A stretch of 64,000 nt of DNA from Cepaea nemoralis (lineage: Eukaryota > Mollusca > Gastropoda > Stylommatophora > Helicidae). The notes beneath the pieces are model-generated. The model was not told the DNA's origin. It worked only from the letters and a program-made list of their open reading frames with translations, and did no database searches. Of this stretch, positions 10,700 through 22,293 are shown piece after piece. Every line of letters starts with the position of its first letter. Position 1 is the first letter of the stretch. The position numbers and the translations under genes were made by a program. The stretch covers positions 310,001-374,000 of the forward strand of contig JACEFZ010001343.1 of the NCBI GenBank assembly GCA_014155875.1, in the 5' to 3' direction.

Positions 10700-11600
10700 A
10701 AAAAAAATAATGTTCTTCAGAATCTTCGTTGACTGAAGAAGTCTCCAGAAAGAAATACAAACCTGGAAATGAATATGTGCGGTTTGAAATCAAATCAGAG
10801 CATCAAATGATCAACTGTGACATGGCTATCCACGTACTGTGTAAACAATTGAAAAACATGAATGTAGGGCAAATTTATAAAATATAATATGTAAAAAGGA
10901 CATTGCTGCGACAAGGCTTTATCAGCAAACAATAAGAAAACGCAACAATACTTAGACAAAGGAGATAAACACTGACTACAATAAGGCATAATATTGAGCT
11001 TTATGAAATAAAAATGAGCAGAATGTAATAAAATATGTTGAACATAACTCAGAAGCTATGAATATGAAACATGTGTAATACTTACTGATGAAAGCTTCGG
11101 CACTCCATCATCCTGTTTTTTAAAAATTGATTTGTGAAGCTGCCCTACACTTCATACTTTTCAAATGTTTACATGTCCTCAGTGATACCACCATTTCCCC
11201 TATTTCATTTATATTTGCAGTTCCCGAGGATAGAATTATTGGAAATGAGAACAGATGATTGTCTAAAATTAGAATCAGAGTGAAATGTCATACAGTGAAG
11301 CAAAAACTTTCATTCACAGCCAGTCCACCTCTGTGAAAGAAAAATATTGAATGGACTAACAGATCTAACTAATTCTATTAATTTCAAAAGCAAACTTACC
11401 TCCTTTCGCCAAAGACTTGTCCGCTGCAGACTACTTGGCAATATTTCATACTGCCTGAAAGTCTCTGGCACAGCCAAATGTTCTTATGGTACAGGTTTTC
11501 AGAACCCTGAACACATTCATTAAAATTGGCAAAGATAGAGAGATCTATCCTGCCAGATGGCGCCAGGGTACTGAAGTGAAGCATACGTTATGGATCTCCC
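10700..11600. other. No gene or recognised repeat
   Basis: AT-rich sequence with only short open frames, none with a recognised motif. Confidence 0.5.
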
Positions 11601-11607
11601 ATATCGA

Positions 11608-11830
11608 CTGGGGGAGCTGTGGTAGCATAGTGGTTAGACACTGGCCTGCCAGCCTGATGGTCATGAGTTTGAATCCGCATCAGGGAATGATTTCTGAAAA
11701 TGACCCGGGTTGCCAGGTTGACACAGCCTACAGTTGGTATCAGAAAATATATGAGGTCATGTAGGAACATGACCTAGGCTTGTATCAGGAAATATATGAG
11801 GTCAAATGTTTGATACACACACCGAAGGAC
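11608..11830 (+). repeat. SINE C copy with a well preserved tRNA-like head
   Basis: GTGGTAGCATAGTGGTTAG (box A) and GAGTTTGAATCC (box B) lie about 40 bp apart at the 5' end. The body GACACAGCCTACAGTTGGTA, TCAGGAAATATATGAGGTC follows, partly duplicated. Confidence 0.7.
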
Positions 11831-12276
11831 CAGTCATATAATGTGCATTGTCTGGAACTAGAGTTAACCTTGTTTCTTAATTATCATCAAATGCCATTTT
11901 CCCATGAAAGTCAGCTGTAATGAGACTTAATTGCTCTATTCTGTCTTCATGGTGCACTCATACAGGCTTCTTCCAGTCCATCCATATCTTAAATTCTCCT
12001 TCTGTGCATTACCCCATTTGGGCATAAGCTTTCAATCAGCTCACATTGGTCTGTTCTGTCCTTTGCTATATAGTTATTCTTATAGCACGCTTCATGATCT
12101 TCCCTGTCTCTAATTCTCATCAGTATTTTGAGATCTCCCTCTGTTATGTTTGCCCCATGAATTCCAGTGAACTGATTTTCTAGTTATAATATCTCAATGA
12201 ACAGTCCTATTCATCACCAGTGTCTTTGCCTAACTTCTGGAGTCTTGTCTAGTTCTCTCCTTTAGCTCCATTTTAG

Positions 12277-12582
12277 TTTTTTTTTTTTACTGCTGACATG
12301 CTCGCTTTTGAAATCAAGCATAGTCCATACATACTACTTCTTGTAGCACTGGATTGAATTTTTGCATGCGGATTACCTTTCCCTATTACCAGTGTCCCTC
12401 GCCATCAGGCGAACCCACTCAGATTTCCGAGGTACTTGTAATTTACACCCCCAAGTCAAGGGCGAGAAATCAACAATGAGAAGTCCAACTGTCCGGTGTA
12501 GGAGTTGAACCCCTCACGCTGGCATCAGCACACTGGATATTTAAGAACACGCATCCTTATCCATTCTGCCATGCTGACCTCC
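12277..12582 (-). repeat. SINE A copy (tRNA-Leu-like head)
   Basis: The T run at 12277-12288 is the antisense poly(A) tail. The right end, read on the minus strand, is GGAGGTCAGCATGGC.GAATGG (box A). GGGGTTCAACTCC-like box B lies about 70 nt in. Internal landmark CCCTCGCCATCAGGCGAACCC is shared by all copies. Confidence 0.85.
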
Positions 12583-13189
12583 ACTCCACATTAGTGATTC
12601 TATTATACTAGTTTAGCCCTTGGATTCTACACAGGCGCCATTTAATGAATGTACATAGTTACATGACTACTGTATCTAAGATATGCTATTAAAGTTGCAC
12701 AATTGCCTATTGTATTACCAGTGATACAAGCAAACACAAGCATTTCCAAGAAAACATTATGCAATGACCACAAAACACTTGCACACTGTAAAAAGAATAA
12801 CGACAATAACTTATTGTGATGCAAACCATCACAACTTCACATTATCCTGGATACTGCAGAGTGCTCATAAACTGCAGCAGGATGTACACACTGCCCATAT
12901 CCTTCTGAAACGGTTGGTCATAACCTGCTACTGCACCTTGTGTTTCAGGACTTCAGACAACTTTTCTTGTCAATGCAATGCAACTGAGTAAAACGCAATC
13001 TCTGGCTTCCCAAGATGAACTCATCCAGTACCAAGCAACCCAGCATATGTTTACTGGTTATCCTTACATGATGTGTTTTTCTGAACTCTTACGTCCCATC
13101 AAAGCTGTTAAATTAATTAACTCCATTCTATTTTATTGTTTACTTGCTCATTTGGTCCCATTGGGTTATTATTGGGATTCCTGCACACC

Positions 13190-13400
13190 TAAACATGGCC
13201 AGTGTGTTTCCGAGGACCATAAGGGAAGCCGAAATTAGTAACACTATAAACAGCCATGCATTTTGAGGTAACTAAGGAAGGTTGGCATGAAACTACCTCA
13301 TGCCACAGAAAAAATACCTGCAAAATCCATCTTGACTTCAAAGACGGCTGAGAGCCTATGCTCCTTTGGGAGATGAAAGTCAGAAGAAAGAGACCTAAAC
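13190..13400 (+). repeat. Repeat X copy
   Basis: GAAATTAGTAACACTATAA, CATGCATTTTGAGG..ACTAAGGAAGGTTGGC, GAGAGCCTATGCTCCTTTGGGA, as at 21838 and 63755. No long GAA tail here. Confidence 0.6.
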
Positions 13401-13977
13401 ATATTGCTTTAAGTAACAACCAATTAGGATTAAGCAAGTTAAATTAATATCTGCCTGGGACTAAAAGAGTTAATGATAAGCTAAAAATAAAGTTAAAAGA
13501 CCCTGTTTCCTTGCCATGAAGCATAATGGGGTCTTGTTGCATAGAACATATTTTTAGACCTGATCAGCAACTGATTGATGATGTGCTCTGTGTCATGGCA
13601 ACCATCTTTAATTTCCTATAAAATTTTCTGATACCTGCCTCTTTAAAATGAAGCTGAGTCAACCCCAGAGCTGTGTGGTTATGTAACAAAATTCCTCAGC
13701 ATCTAGAGGGGATAGGGACCATTAGGTCAGCAGACGTGCATGTTAGCTACTGCATTATTGCAACTCCAGCCCAGGAATTGCTAATCCGAGTTACTCAGCT
13801 TGTTGGTAATGGAAGCATAGAGGAGATGCTAAGTGATAGTGATTTCAGAGGCAGCAGTTTGTTTGTGTGTAACTTAATACAGTTCACAATGCAACATATT
13901 TTTACAGTAACTGCTGTTATAGCTATGATAATAAAAACATTGAATAAATGAAACTTGTTTATTTTTCTTATTGACAG
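13400..13977 (+). promoter_or_regulatory. Likely MTHFR 5' region (promoter not located)
   Basis: The acceptor at 13976-13977 implies a transcript start further upstream. No CpG-rich block, TATA box with convincing context, or donor for a leader exon could be fixed. An open frame at 13673-13951 has no recognised homology. Confidence 0.25.
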
Positions 13978-14382
13978 ATATAAGCTGAAAATGCCAGAGA
14001 TAAAATCTGTTGATTTGATTGGTGGAACCCACGCACAGAATGAAATAAATGCAACCGTTACAGACATATACCAACAACAAATTAATGATTCAACCGAACA
14101 TTCCTTGAGCCAGTCCGATGAGGTTACAAGCATCTCTAACAAAGATTGTGACTTTATACTGAACAATCAGGATAATTCATTAAGAAAGTTGTCTGGTGAG
14201 ATCAGCAGTGGATTCTCTACATCCCCTATAAACTCCAGAGCCCAGTCTCCAAATTTCTTGAAGAAAAAATATGTCACCCTCATAGAGAGAATCCGTGAAA
14301 AGGAGAAAAATGGAGTACCATTCTACTCTCTTGAATTTTTTCCTCCTCGTACACAGAGTGGAGCCGCCAATTTGATTTCTAC
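13978..14382 (+). CDS. MTHFR: MTHFR exon 1 (first coding exon)
   Basis: It begins after an acceptor ending TTGACAG; the ATG is at 13991 with A at -3. It encodes residues 1-130 plus two bases of the next codon. The first 100 residues are poorly conserved and rich in Ser, Thr and Asn. A run FSTSP near residue 84 resembles the human CSTP site (Thr34), which is known to be a priming phosphorylation site; that equivalence is inferred. Residues 113-121 (SLEFFPPRT) open the catalytic barrel. The donor is GTAAGT at 14383. An unspliced start at 13955 in the same frame is possible but less likely. Confidence 0.9.
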
Positions 14383-17300
14383 GTAAGTAATAGCAGTTAT
14401 AGATGAATCAAAGTGAATAATCAGTTTATTTCATTAATTTTAATCTGAATTGTTTACTCTCTGGGTTTTGGGTTGTTGTCTGTTGACAGTGAAATGTCTA
14501 AATATGTGGAGAAAACATGACTAACCTAAGCTCAATCTCAGCCAGACTGCTGTACTGAATTATGACCCGATTACATCTTAATATCCCACTCCACAAATGT
14601 AAGATTCCAGTACTGATCCTGCACACCATGCAGATTTCAGAACTTGGAAGATGGGGAAGGAAAGTTCCGCAACACAGTCCAGTGGAGTTGGTACCTAGGT
14701 ACCAGTGTTGGGAGAAAAGTTCTACAACCTCACATTGATAGATGCACACCTTTTCCAGGGCTCACTCAGTGGTCCTGAATGCTAGTACATCATACTTAAG
14801 CTCAGGTCTTCTGGAGGAGTCACAGCCAACCAGACATATACCTGACAAATTAATGACTCAGCCGAACATTCTTTGAGCGAGTCCGATGATTTATAAACAT
14901 CTCTAACAATGATTGTGATGATTATTAACAAAAAGCATTTGGTGGAATCTGCCCAATCACCTGAATTATGTGTAATTAAAGATGTATTGCCAGTCTCCGT
15001 GGCGATGGCGTTGCGGAATGCAATTTGTAATGCCACATACCCGTGTTCAAAACACAGCGGCGACTGATTTGACAGTAGACCATGTCGCACTGGTTTTAAT
15101 GTGTTTGTAAGGAAGCCGGTCGTTCAGAAAGCAATGACAAACTCCATCCATCCATCATGTGCCATGCCGATACGCGTGAGCGGTCATGTTCTGCCATCTC
15201 ACTCGATCACCAGAGTCATGGATCAGCTCTGTGTTCCTGTCTCAACCATGCCACGTGGCCAAGCCATCTAGGTATTTACTTCTCGGTCTTCTCATAACAT
15301 GCCCAATAAATTTTGACTGTCTGCGTCCAATGTCTGTAATCAGTTTACTATCTTCATTTGTTTCTTGAAGGACTTGTTCATTGGTTTTTCTGTCTGTCCA
15401 TGGTATTATTTGCATTTTCCTCAGAAATCACAATGACAAACTACTGAATGTAAAAACTTGCCAAGACATCAACAATGGCAGTAAAATGCTGGTGTTGACT
15501 GCAACGTCCTGTAAGGGATATGCAACTTTTCGGACGAACATTCTGTGCTGCAACTCCAGTCATCAGGTACAGAACCAGACCGATCCCCATCCCAGCAGTA
15601 AAAGAACCTGTAGCTTTGTACGCCAAATCAAATTGTATTTACCAATTTACATGCAGATGCGAGGCCATCTACATAGGTAGAACTGAGCGACAGTTACACT
15701 GCAGGGTTTCGGAACACATTCCGAACTGGGTGGACAAGATACTACACACAGAAGATGGTAGCCTAGGCAGGCCGACACACCGGAACAGTCCTGCTTCATC
15801 GGTCGCGAGACATGTGCTCGAGAGCAGTCACGTGGTTGAAAGAGACAGTGCCTTCCGTGTGTTGTTCAACACACAAAGTAGTCGATTGTTAAAGTTTGCT
15901 GAAGCTATAATAATCAACCTTCGTAAGCCGTCCTTGTGCAAACAGAAAGACATGTTAGTCAGTTTAAAATTACCGTGGTAGACAATCAACATTACTGTGC
16001 GAACATGTGTATATTTCAGTTTGAAGGATTTATCTAGTTAATTCACTTTACGTTGTGTGATTTCTTCAGTATGTACATGACGTTTACTCTGTCATGTGAC
16101 TGATTAATATTTATGGTCTTGGTTCTAGCATCATTACTGCTACGCTGTGATTACTGCTTATTTTGCCCGTTCTACAATGCTACAACTTCTTCTGTCATTT
16201 AACTCTTTTGTGGTCTAGTCCTGCCTTCTCCAATCTTTTACCATTTGACTCTTTCCAGAGTCTTTTCGGTATGTGGCAACTCGCTTGAGTTCAAAGCGAG
16301 TGAATAGGAAGCAAGCAATTGCCTTGCCAGCCCAGTCATCATGTGTTCAAATCTCCACGAGGAGGTTTTTAAAAAATCTGAACTTGTCTGCCAGTCTAAA
16401 ATGGGCATGAGGAAATTTCCTGGGAAGTAAAGGCATTGGACATCAGATTGACCACATCACCCGTCAAATACTGATTGGTCTTTATAAATATGCGCTGGGA
16501 ATAAATCAGTACCCAATGCATCTTAAAGCCTGTAAGTTTTTTTTTTTTTGGCGCTTGCTCGCTTTGATCTCAAGCGTAGTCCATATACACACACTACTTC
16601 TTGTAGTGCTGGACTGAATTTTATGTGTGGATTAGCTTTCCCTATTAAGTGTCCCTCGCCATCAGGCGAAAACCCACTCTGACTTAAGAGGTACTTATAA
16701 TTTGCATCCCCAAGTCAAGGACGAGAGGTCAACATTTTAGTCCAACTGTCCGGTGTAGGGGTTCAACCCCTTACCTTGGCATCAGCACACCAGATGTTTA
16801 AGAACATACTTTCTTATTTCTTATTCATGCTGATCTCCGTAAAAAAAAGAGTTTATTTACTTTTCTTATCTTATATCCCTTATATTTCCTGGCTTGAAAA
16901 ATTGGTTCTGTATCTTTTACTTTACTTATTTAACCATTACATTCATCCATTTATGTTTATAAACATTATATTAACCTGTTGTGTGTTGACTTCCTCTCTG
17001 TCCAGGATTGAGCGTCTGGCTGCCTGTGGACCTTTGTTCTGTGACTATGACCTGGCACCCAGCAGGTGACCCCTCAAATACAGAAAAACCTACAAGCTTC
17101 TACTTGTATTGCTGGTACAATGCTCAACTATTGTGGGCTTGAGACAATGCTTCACATGACTTGTGTTGGAATGACAGTTAGCAAAATCAAAGAAAACTTG
17201 CAGAAGGCCAAGGAGTTGGGAATTAGGAGCATCCTGGCTTTGAGAGGAGGTATTTGTCACTGTGTTTGTATATTAGAGACAGGAGGTATATACAATAAAG

Positions 17301-20300
17301 ACCGCTTAAGGTGCTATCGGATGTAGTGAATTTCTGTTGTGAAGAACTGTAAACTGTCAAACTGTCATCTATTGCCTATAGTACCTTGCAGTGTAGGGAT
17401 GGGGGTTTTGAGCCTGAGGAATTGAGGCCACCTGGCTACTGCAGTCGCCGCAAATTTTGCAGGTTAGAATTTTCTTTTTGCCCCTGACAGAAAATATCCA
17501 CACCTCACTGAGGATTCCAACGTGGGTCTGCCGAAGGAGAACCCAGTGTTCTTAGCCACTCGGCCAAGCGTGTGAAGAACAATTTGTTTATTCCCAGCAA
17601 TTTGTCTTCTTTATCTTTGTAAAAAATGTCCGGTTAAGCAGAATCCGTTTATCACGATTTATTGGATATGCCAAACGATTAAACGTGTCCCGACTATATA
17701 ATTTGATCTGTTTAAGGCAAACGTTTTTCAAATACTTGGACATTTGTACATCTTTTCGGTTATTTTGGGAAATTGAGCGCTTCATCTGTGGTAGAATTTG
17801 AGTTATTTCCCCTCTAAAAAGTAGCTGGAAATTTTAAATCCAAATCTTTGAAACGAAAGATTTAGCTATCACAAGAAGTGGAAAATAGTGGCAAAACGAA
17901 AATTAGGAAATAGCAAAGGAATTCAACATTCCAAAATAGCAAAGGAATTTGACATTCCAACTATGGACAAGGGGGAGGTGATCGTGCGCTTGTGGGACCA
18001 GGTGGAGAAGGTGGAGGAACAGATTGAGAATCCATATGTGGAAAGAATGAGATTGCGGGGGATCGGCAGAGGTTCTGGAAGAATCTCAAAACTGAGAGGG
18101 AAGACCAGGAGAACTTTTAATCAGATAGCAGTGGGAACGATTAGTAGTGGGAACGATTAGTAGTGTGACTCTTCGCTGGCTGTTGAACAAGGGGACGGAG
18201 CACGTATGGGAATGTCCTGAGTGCAGTGATGTCGGTTCTTCACTCAACTCAACATTCCAAAATCAACGCTTTCAGGAATCATAAAAAATAGGGATCGACA
18301 CAGAAAAATGTTTTATGGTGGACAAGTTGATTATTACAGAATGAAGACCCAAAAAGCAGCGTTGAATTTAAGGATGTTATGGAAAGATATTTCTATTAAC
18401 TCAAGCACGGTGCTAAGATACAGAGGAAAATTGCAGCTTTTTCATTTCAAAGTGTAAAAAGTGCTGTTATTTTCTAGATAATTTAAATATTGAGCACAAT
18501 TTACTACTGGCAACGCTGTCGTATTCTGGTATGAACCTAAGGCCTATCCACGTCAATATGGAAGCATGGAATACGGAATATGTGCTTCCATATTGACGTG
18601 GATAGGCCTTACGTTCATACCAGAATACAATCAGCGTTGCCAGTAGTGGGTTGTGCTCAATATTTAAATTTCAAATCCTGAAACAACCAAATAATCAATT
18701 CTAGATAATTGTGCCAACTATGTACACTAACACTTTTGGTGATTTACATATTTTCTCTGTCATACATCTGTTGTATTCAATGCTAATTCATTATTGTATT
18801 GTATGTTGTAAATGCATTATCATATATATTACTCTTATCTGGATAAGATGAATTTCTGTTAAGAACTATTTCTTGGGTCTCTGGTGAGTTCTCCTTATCA
18901 GGTCTGCACTGTATGCACAAATGTAAATACTCATTAGCAAGCCATGGTAGGCAGTGGCTAGCATACCGTGCTGGTGGTCTCAAATTCTTATCAAGATGGG
19001 GATTTAAAAAATAATTAACCTGGGATCCCTGGTGATCCCAGCCTAAAATGAGTACCAGAAAATATTCTGGGACATAAAGGCGGCCAGCAGGATGTTGATC
19101 ACATGACCTGTCAAGTGGCGAGTAGTCTATAAATTTACCAGATACCATATACCATATATATGGAAAAAATTGGAAATAAAAAGAATAAGAGATTCAAAGA
19201 AAAATGAAAATTATGAAAGAGGCTTGGTTTGAGGAAAATTGCAGGGAAATTGAAAAGTAACAACACGCAAAATAGCAAATTACTGCACAAAAGAATTAGT
19301 GAGCATACAACACCACAACTGAAATTATCGATGCCCCAATTAAGTTTTAAATAGGCCAAGTCACTAGGCTGCTGAACATAATGTATGACACCTCTTGATT
19401 TATGTAAATATGTTTATTGAAATTTCAAAGAAATGAGGAGCCTTAGAATGTGATCGACATCGAGCAATTAGCCATCACATCATTAAAATTTTACTAACAA
19501 TCATCATGTAAAAGCTTAGGAAGAAAATAGAACCTGAAATGTGTCTTTTGAAGGCAAGCTACAACAAATGTGTATTTACTGAGAACATTAATAGAGCATT
19601 TGATAGTGAAGACCTACATCTTTACTTCCTAGACTACACAGCGACTTTTGATAGTCTAAAATACATTATGATAAAGATGTCTGCAGATCTACAAATTGAT
19701 GGGAAAGACCTTGGACTTTAAAAGAAAAAATATTGAAAACAATTTGCTGTAAAAAAATTGATAATGAAGTTGTACAATATCAACCATTTAAAAGGTATGC
19801 GGCAGGGATGTAATGTCTCCAGGCCTTTTTTGTTTCCTTTATGGTGAAAATATTAGAAATTTAAAAGAGAAATCACTTCGGAAGACATAACATCAGCATT
19901 ATATGACATCTAGATACATATTGATTGTAGATAGTGAACAAGTTCTATAGCATTTAGTAGGTGTGGTTATTGTACACAGTGAGCAACTATGGTTAGAATT
20001 AAATTGTAAGAAAACATATTATGGTCATCTCCAAGAAGAAAGAAATACAATGCAAGATTCAAGTAAATGGACATATTCTTAAACCAGTGATTCAGTACAA
20101 CTATCTCGGAACAGTCATAACATCTGATGATATCTGTCTGAACAAGAATCCCCATGGCAGAAATAATCTTTTGCAAGATGGAAAACATTTATACCAATAA
20201 AAGCCATCAGTTGCATTGAAAAAGTCTTTAAAGTGCGATATAAAACTTATACTGTTGTATGAATGTGAAACGTGGGCAATAAGCAGACAAGTGGAGAAAC

Positions 20301-22254
20301 ATCTAATAACAGTGGAAATGTATTTTCTGAAGTTCTCAAAAAACTGGGAAAGAAAAGAGAGTTGATGAAAGAAATAAAAAAAGAGGCAAGTGAAATATTT
20401 CGGCCACTTTAAAAGCCATAACACTTTAAAAAAACATACTGGAGGGTAAGATTGAAAGCAAGCAGGCAAGAGGGTGGGAAGATAATATCACGAGATGGAT
20501 TAACAGCAGTCTGGCAGAGTGTACAATCAAGGTGGGAGAGTATTCGAGATCCATTGTAGCTAACCTTCATTGTGGAGACAGCACCTGATTGATTGAATGT
20601 CTCCACAGGGTTTAGATATTTCATTGTTAACACTCCAACACACTGCCCAAGAGAAATAATAATTCTGACAATAAAATTAATCTGATTTATTTACCTTGAT
20701 CTGTTAGTCTAATTCTTTTATCGTGAAGATATCCCAGAGGGAAACACAGAATGGAAAGCCACACCCGGAGGCTTCAGTTATGCCACGGACTTGGTGAAGC
20801 TGATCAAAGAGGAGTTTGGTGATCACTTCGTCGTATGTGTTGCAGGTAAGGCAGGTGTTGTTCTATCTGTGGTGGAAATTCATATCCAATACCTTTCTGT
20901 GCGACACGCGTTACATGGCATTTTTAGCAAGTTGAATTTTTTCATTTAAAAATAAAGGTTGCATATCCTTTGCAGGACCCCAGATTTATTTTATTGGCAA
21001 TTTTACGTTCAGTAGTTTGCCATTGATTTCTGAACAAGAAGTCAACATTTTGTCCAATTGACCAGAGTAGGTAATTAACCTTGCTACTTTGTCATAAGAA
21101 TTCTGCAGTCATAATTTTAGTTCTTGCTTTCTTTAAATTGCCAATGAGCTTATGGACAGTATTTTCAATGTTTTATCGTCTATACTAAAGATTTTCTTAT
21201 CTGATATGGTGTCAGTTTGCTGGTTTCTAGTCACTGCTGATAATTATTTTCTGTTTTACGTTCAGGTGTAGAAGTATCTTATTGAAATTCCAAACAGATG
21301 GATTTCACGCACAGTGAATATTACTTATTTTCCTGCTGCAACAGGCTCTCATGGTTGTGGTTTTGAATTTGCATGGAGGTAGATTTTTTAAAAATTGACT
21401 CAGTGTCCTAAGTCAACTCAGCTTAAAATGAGCACCAGAAAGTGACTTGGGAAATAAAAGTCTATAGCACTATATGCTCACTATCCATCAGGGCGTTTAA
21501 AATGGGTCTTTTACTTAAATGGCACTTGTACATTTGGTTTTTTAAAGCTCAGATTTCTGCAAAAAGGCCAATCTTATATATAGATATATTTTCATGTAAA
21601 GTTTTTCATATAGTGTGTTTATTGTTTGTGTGCTGGCGAAGGCTTTGACTGCAATGTCCATTTTGTTACTTGTGGCCATGTTCTAGTAAGTTCACCATCT
21701 TCTCCGTTTTTGGTGATTCATTCATTGTAAAAATGTTCTTATATATTGCCGTAGCCTTGAAGAATGGGCTCTGATGTTTGCTGTTTGCTTGACTGCACAT
21801 ACACTGTGCCAAGTCACCAATTTGTAATTTTTAGCACACAGGCTTAAAGCCCATGTGTTACTGGGACCAATAACCAAAGTAAAGATAGTAACACTGTAAC
21901 CCACCATGCATGTCGTATGAGGTGACTAAGAAGGGTTGGCGTGGGTCTGGCTACCTCATCCCAGAGAAAACTTTAGCTGCAGAATCCAACTAATCACGAA
22001 CAAGACTACAGAGCACCTGGCCAGTGTTAGTTGAGGGTCAGTGCTTCATTGGGAGAGGACAGGCAGAAGGAGAAGGCAGCTGATGTAACACTGGCCACAT
22101 CACCCAGAACATTTTGATTGGTTAAGAAAATACGAGACACCATATCCTCATTATATATCAGTGGCAAGGAAAATTGCTGCTTTTTCGTTTTAATAAAAAA
22201 TAAGTTAGTTGCTTATTCTTTACAGGAAATCACAGTCAATCTCAGCATTTTTTT

Positions 22255-22293
<39 letters not shown>

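Noticed and set aside
17888..18160. 90-codon charged frame as an independent small gene
   Set aside because: Its first part is a transposase HTH remnant and its end a SINE tail; no intact start-to-stop unit of its own.
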